This document shows positions 7,005-10,070 of a stretch of 10,070 nt of DNA, in pieces. Positions within the stretch are counted from its first letter, which is position 1; the number at the start of each line of letters is the position of its first letter. The translations under genes and the position numbers were made by a program. Below the pieces are notes generated by a model. It worked only from the letters and a program-made list of their open reading frames with translations, searched no databases and was not told where the DNA came from. The stretch is from Verrucomicrobia bacterium UBA1200. GTDB taxonomy: Bacteria > Verrucomicrobiota > Kiritimatiellia > RFP12 > UBA1067. The stretch lies in contig DBXY01000008.1 of assembly GCA_002309765.1 (NCBI GenBank), positions 1 to 10,070 on the forward strand, in the 5' to 3' direction.

Positions 7005-8006
7005 TTATTGGAGAATGATTGTCGTGGCCTGATGCAAAGTCCATTTCCAAGTAATGCGTACCGGCGTATCGCCCTTGGTGTGGGTGTAGCTGTTCCCTAT
7101 CACCCGCACCGGGGTTCCCCAACCCGCACCATCCCAAGTCTCCAAGGTGTAACGCGGTTTGTAGGTCCTACCATTCACGACGACCTCGTCGGCGGTGAAC
7201 GTCCACTGGTCGGTAACCTCGTATTCGCCGTCGGGAACCGAGCTTTCCACCGTCGCGCCTTCAACCGGCTGTTCGTTGACCACCACCACATCGCGATAGC
7301 TCGCAAAGTTGCCGCGATGGCGGATCTCGTCCACCTTCAGATTCTGCGCCAACTCTGCTTCGGTGAGCGGACGGTTATAGTAGCGCTGCGAGAAGAAATC
7401 ACCTGTCAAGGCACGTTTGGCGATTTCCTTTGGATCTTCATAACATGAACCGCCCACCGACCACGAACGGTTGTCGATTGGTCCCTTACCTTTGTTTTTC
7501 ACCGAATAATTAAGCGATGACCCCTGTACAAGATAAACCTTGCTGGAAGTGACAATGCCGTTGATGTATTTGCCTTGCCAGGCGGAGAGTTTTGGACGCG
7601 GGTAGGAATTGTTGTTATCAACGCACCAGTCATCGCATTTCCATTCAAGGACGTCACCAGCCCAGCGCGTAAACATTCCCGCGTCATTTGACGTGCCGAA
7701 ATACGTGGGGAAGTTCACGGTCTGCGATGCCGGGGTCGTGTCCATGACCGACTGGAACGAGCACTCCCTGCCGAGGTTGATTGTCTCGGTCATACGCATA
7801 TTGCTGGCACCGGCGGAGGTGAAACGGTAAGCGTTTTCCGTCCACGAAGCATAGCAAGTGTTTGACGCCGCGATCATCGGATTGTCGCGGTAGGAGAGAT
7901 CGAGCCAGTACATGCCCTTCAAGGCGTGCACATTTGACGCGCCGCGATTACGGATCGCGTCGTAATGGGCGACCAAACCCTGTTGCACATAGTCATAGAC
8001 ATCATA
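7005..8006 (-). repeat. Coding tandem module C, final copy (LamG plus small beta domain)
   Basis: Third copy, 333 residues plus stop, beginning 'YDVYDYVQQGLVAHYDAIRN'. The LamG end is 'QRYYNRPLTEAELAQN', then 'VDEIRHRG'. The small domain (about 7029-7295) has 'QWTFTAD', 'YTLETWD' and 'RITWKWTL', but both conserved cysteines of the other copies are replaced. The protein ends nine residues after 'RITWKWTL'. Confidence 0.82.
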
Positions 8007-10070
8007 ATCAGCGGCGGAACGGATGCCTTTGGTCAATGTCCAGAGCCATGTAATGCGCCGATTGGCCGCACCGGTGGTTCCCGCAATGGCACAAGAGGTA
8101 GCACCAGAGGTTACCACGGGATTGATCCATTGCCGGGAAGCCGCATCCCACGTTTCGGTACGGTAACCCGCGCAGGAATAGGTACAGAAACCATAGTTCG
8201 CGGTCGCCGGAGCAGTGAACGTCTTGGACCCCGTGCCGCGCACTAGCCATCCGCCAGCCTCATCCAGTTCAATACCCGGCACTTCGGAACGGACCTCAAC
8301 CAAATCTGTCTCGGTGGAACGGCCGGCGGTGCCGTAGAAGCGGCAGTAATCCACCTCTGAATTATGCTTCAATTCCGCTTCGCTCAACATGCGGTCGTAC
8401 AAGCGTACCGTGTGAATAACACCAGTGAAAGCGCGGGCTTTTCGATTGGCAACGCTGCTCTGCGCGGAACCGATGCCATACTTATACGTCCCAATGTCGG
8501 CCACGTATTTGCCGGCGGACCACACGTAGGAGGGTTTGCTGGAATGGCTCGAACGGTCATAGTCGAGGATATCGTGCCCGAAACGCCCATCCCACGGTTG
8601 CAACCCGATCGACTTGTTGTTGACGTTGTTGGAATTGAACTGCAGGCAGTCTCCGCGTCTTGAATCCCCGCTGCCGGAGTTAGGGGTGTAGGTGTAGAAG
8701 TTAAACCTATCAGTATCTATGTTAGCCGGACCAAAAATACTGGGCCACTTAACCGTCTGAACCGTCTCGATGTATTCGACGGCGAATTGCACCGTGGCCT
8801 GACGGGACAATGTCACTTCGCGATCAGTAACGAAACAGTCGCCGGCGTTGAAATCGTATCCGGTTGCCGCCCACTTGCCGGGTTTGGCCGCGTCGAACGT
8901 CGCGAGTGTCGCGTCGGCGGATATGGAACCGAGGTTCTTCCACGTAGTGGCCGTGAGATCGTGAGCCTGGTCAAGACCAGCGTTGCGGATGCCGTCGAAG
9001 TTCAGGACCAAACCCGCCTGAACATAGTCGTCCGCATCGTACTTCTTCACACCGTTTTTCAGCTTCCAGTTCCAAGTGATACGCATACCGGCAATGGACG
9101 CGCATCTCGTGAATTCGCACTGGGTACCTTCATATTCCCCATCGATATTCCAAGCGCCTTTCGAGGTGTCCCAATATTCCAGCTTGTATCCAACGCAAGA
9201 ATACTCGTTTCCGTCAACCGTTGCGCTTTCCGGCGCGGTGAACGTATGGCTGCCGTTAACGAAGTAAGCTCCGTTGGCTTCGTTTCCTTCAAGCCCCAAC
9301 CGGTTGGACGCGACCACAACGCAACCGTTCGTCATCACGCCACGGAAACGGACATCATCAAGTATGCGGTTCCACACCAACTCCCCTTCCGTAAGATTAC
9401 GGTTGTACATACGCACGGAATAGTACGTTCCTTTCAACATACGTTTGGTGTCGTACGGCACGCCACCCCAGGAGAACCGCATCGAGCCCATGGCGTTTGT
9501 TTTGTTACGATTAGTCCCGGACCCGGGTTCGGTCCCGTAAAAGAGATAGTTTTTACCGTTACCCAACATAACCGTAGCATACTTAAACTGGTCAGGCAAT
9601 ACCAATGTGGGACGCGGCGAAGTGTTGTTATTGCTGTCGGCATATTTGTCGGCCTTTAGTGTCAAAGTATGGGCCAACTCAGAAGAGTTCCCTTGGGTGT
9701 GGTTGAAAAAGAGCGAAGGATCGTCAGTATTGGTCCCCTCGTGGAAAACGCATTTATAACAGCCGCTGCCGGAGGTCTGTCCAGGGATGTTGATGTCAAC
9801 GGCCACTTGGACGGTCGGGTAAGTGCCAAGCGTAATGCCGCTGTCCAAACGTGCGCAAACATTATCGGGGAAATAGAAACCGGTTCCCGCGCTGTTCCAA
9901 TAACCGTTCTGCGTGACCGCGTTGTTGTAATAGAATGCCGCGTCAGGTGCGCCGGACACCAGATTCTTCCAGGTTCGGGCGGTAGGATCGTGCGGTTGGT
10001 CAAGCCCGGCATTGCGGATGCCGTCAAAATGCCCCACCAAACCATTCTGAGCATACGCGCCAGCGTCAAC
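7005..10070 (-). CDS. Large exported-type protein of tandem LamG-like modules, N-terminus beyond window
   Basis: The frame is open from the right edge to TAA at 7007-7005, giving 1021 visible C-terminal residues. There is no start in the window: the first possible TTG (10040) lies inside a repeat, and in-frame codons upstream read 'VDAGAYAQNG', matching the start of the other modules. Three tandem modules of 343, 345 and 333 residues follow. Each opens with 'Y.....Y.Q.GLV...D.IRN.G' and a LamG/concanavalin-like jelly roll of about 235 residues ending in signatures such as 'VRLYDRMLSEAELKHN'. Each closes with a roughly 95-residue beta-rich domain holding 'TFTA', 'E.WD' and 'RITW.W'. LamG folds usually bind carbohydrate or protein, so a surface adhesin or glycan-binding role is plausible but unproven. 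The protein stops right after the last module ('TTIILQ'), with no transmembrane helix, LPXTG, PEP-CTERM or recognisable sorting domain. Such giant LamG proteins are typical of Kiritimatiellota-like genomes. Confidence 0.88.
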   Translation of the reverse strand, partial: VDAGAYAQNGLVGHFDGIRNAGLDQPHDPTARTWKNLVSGAPDAAFYYNNAVTQNGYWNSAGTGFYFPDNVCARLDSGITLGTYPTVQVAVDINIPGQTSGSGCYKCVFHEGTNTDDPSLFFNHTQGNSSELAHTLTLKADKYADSNNNTSPRPTLVLPDQFKYATVMLGNGKNYLFYGTEPGSGTNRNKTNAMGSMRFSWGGVPYDTKRMLKGTYYSVRMYNRNLTEGELVWNRILDDVRFRGVMTNGCVVVASNRLGLEGNEANGAYFVNGSHTFTAPESATVDGNEYSCVGYKLEYWDTSKGAWNIDGEYEGTQCEFTRCASIAGMRITWNWKLKNGVKKYDADDYVQAGLVLNFDGIRNAGLDQAHDLTATTWKNLGSISADATLATFDAAKPGKWAATGYDFNAGDCFVTDREVTLSRQATVQFAVEYIETVQTVKWPSIFGPANIDTDRFNFYTYTPNSGSGDSRRGDCLQFNSNNVNNKSIGLQPWDGRFGHDILDYDRSSHSSKPSYVWSAGKYVADIGTYKYGIGSAQSSVANRKARAFTGVIHTVRLYDRMLSEAELKHNSEVDYCRFYGTAGRSTETDLVEVRSEVPGIELDEAGGWLVRGTGSKTFTAPATANYGFCTYSCAGYRTETWDAASRQWINPVVTSGATSCAIAGTTGAANRRITWLWTLTKGIRSAADYDVYDYVQQGLVAHYDAIRNRGASNVHALKGMYWLDLSYRDNPMIAASNTCYASWTENAYRFTSAGASNMRMTETINLGRECSFQSVMDTTPASQTVNFPTYFGTSNDAGMFTRWAGDVLEWKCDDWCVDNNNSYPRPKLSAWQGKYINGIVTSSKVYLVQGSSLNYSVKNKGKGPIDNRSWSVGGSCYEDPKEIAKRALTGDFFSQRYYNRPLTEAELAQNLKVDEIRHRGNFASYRDVVVVNEQPVEGATVESSVPDGEYEVTDQWTFTADEVVVNGRTYKPRYTLETWDGAGWGTPVRVIGNSYTHTKGDTPVRITWKWTLHQATTIILQ
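8007..9041 (-). repeat. Coding tandem module B (LamG plus small beta domain)
   Basis: Second copy, 345 residues, beginning 'YDADDYVQAGLVLNFDGIRN'. The LamG end is 'VRLYDRMLSEAELKHN', then 'VDYCRFYG'. The small domain (about 8025-8306) has 'SKTFTAP', 'YSCAGYRTETWD' and 'RITWLWTL'. It keeps the same pair of cysteines as module A. Confidence 0.85.
9042..10070 (-). repeat. Coding tandem module A (LamG plus small beta domain)
   Basis: First visible copy, 343 residues, running from 'VDAGAYAQNG' to 'KLKNGVKK'. It shares 'FDGIRNAGLDQ' exactly with module B, and the DNA is also visibly similar there (9962-10034 against about 8933-9013), suggesting duplication. The LamG part ends at 'RFRG'; the small domain (about 9051-9332) carries 'SHTFTAP', 'YSCVGYKLEYWD' and 'RITWNW'. 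It may or may not be the first module of the whole protein. Confidence 0.85.

Noticed and set aside
8787..9659. 290-codon open frame on the plus strand opposite the LamG gene
   Set aside because: It is antisense to conserved LamG modules A and B and has no domain, no signal peptide and no ribosome site. It is a shadow of the real frame.
7005..10040. Treating TTG at 10040 as the start of the LamG protein
   Set aside because: The ten in-frame codons upstream match the start of the other modules and the frame is open to the edge, so the real start lies outside the window.
1..10070. tRNA or rRNA genes, CRISPR arrays, insertion sequences, toxin-antitoxin or defence genes
   Set aside because: I saw no cloverleaf-like segment, short spaced direct repeats, transposase motifs or terminal inverted repeats. 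Nearly all of the window is explained by the six genes described.

Overview
The window looks like bacterial chromosome from the Kiritimatiellota/Verrucomicrobiota side of the tree, probably a polysaccharide-degrading, gut-type organism. This is inferred from gene content: a large exported protein of tandem LamG-like modules with the 'RLYDRMLSEAELKHN' type of signature, a DUF1080 protein, a nucleoside:H+ symporter-type MFS carrier, and exported glycosidases that include a DUF1680-fold enzyme. No rRNA, tRNA or other marker in the window confirms it.

Layout, left to right. (1) Positions 1-1575, minus strand: a two-gene unit. An MFS transporter (322-1575) is followed 16 bases downstream by a DUF1080 secreted protein (1-305), which is cut by the left edge. 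(2) Positions 1576-1706: a short intergenic region with two sigma70-like promoters arranged back to back. The minus-strand promoter serves the transporter. The plus-strand promoter would start transcription at or next to the ATG of the next gene, predicting a leaderless mRNA. (3) Positions 1707-2354, plus strand: a stand-alone phosphopantothenate-cysteine ligase (CoaB), the only housekeeping gene here. (4) Positions 2359-6889, minus strand: a two-gene carbohydrate unit, with a DUF1680-fold beta-L-arabinofuranosidase (GH127/GH146 type, 4439-6889) followed 19 bases later by a GH3 beta-xylosidase/beta-glucosidase (2359-4419). Both have export signals and intact catalytic motifs. (5) Positions 6890-7004: an intergenic region with a perfect 12-bp GC-rich hairpin. 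(6) Positions 7005-10070, minus strand: the C-terminal part of a very large exported protein, cut by the right edge. It has three tandem modules of about 340 residues, each a LamG-like domain plus a roughly 95-residue beta-rich domain that I cannot name.

Together the genes suggest a surface and periplasmic carbohydrate strategy. The arabinofuranosidase and GH3 enzyme would trim L-arabinose- and xylose/glucose-containing plant glycans, the LamG protein could act in adhesion or glycan binding, and the MFS/DUF1080 pair would handle uptake and processing of another sugar or glycoside. No mobile element, CRISPR array, defence island or RNA gene is visible. The most distinctive points are the repeated two-domain architecture with its covarying cysteine pair and the compact divergent promoter with a predicted leaderless coaB.
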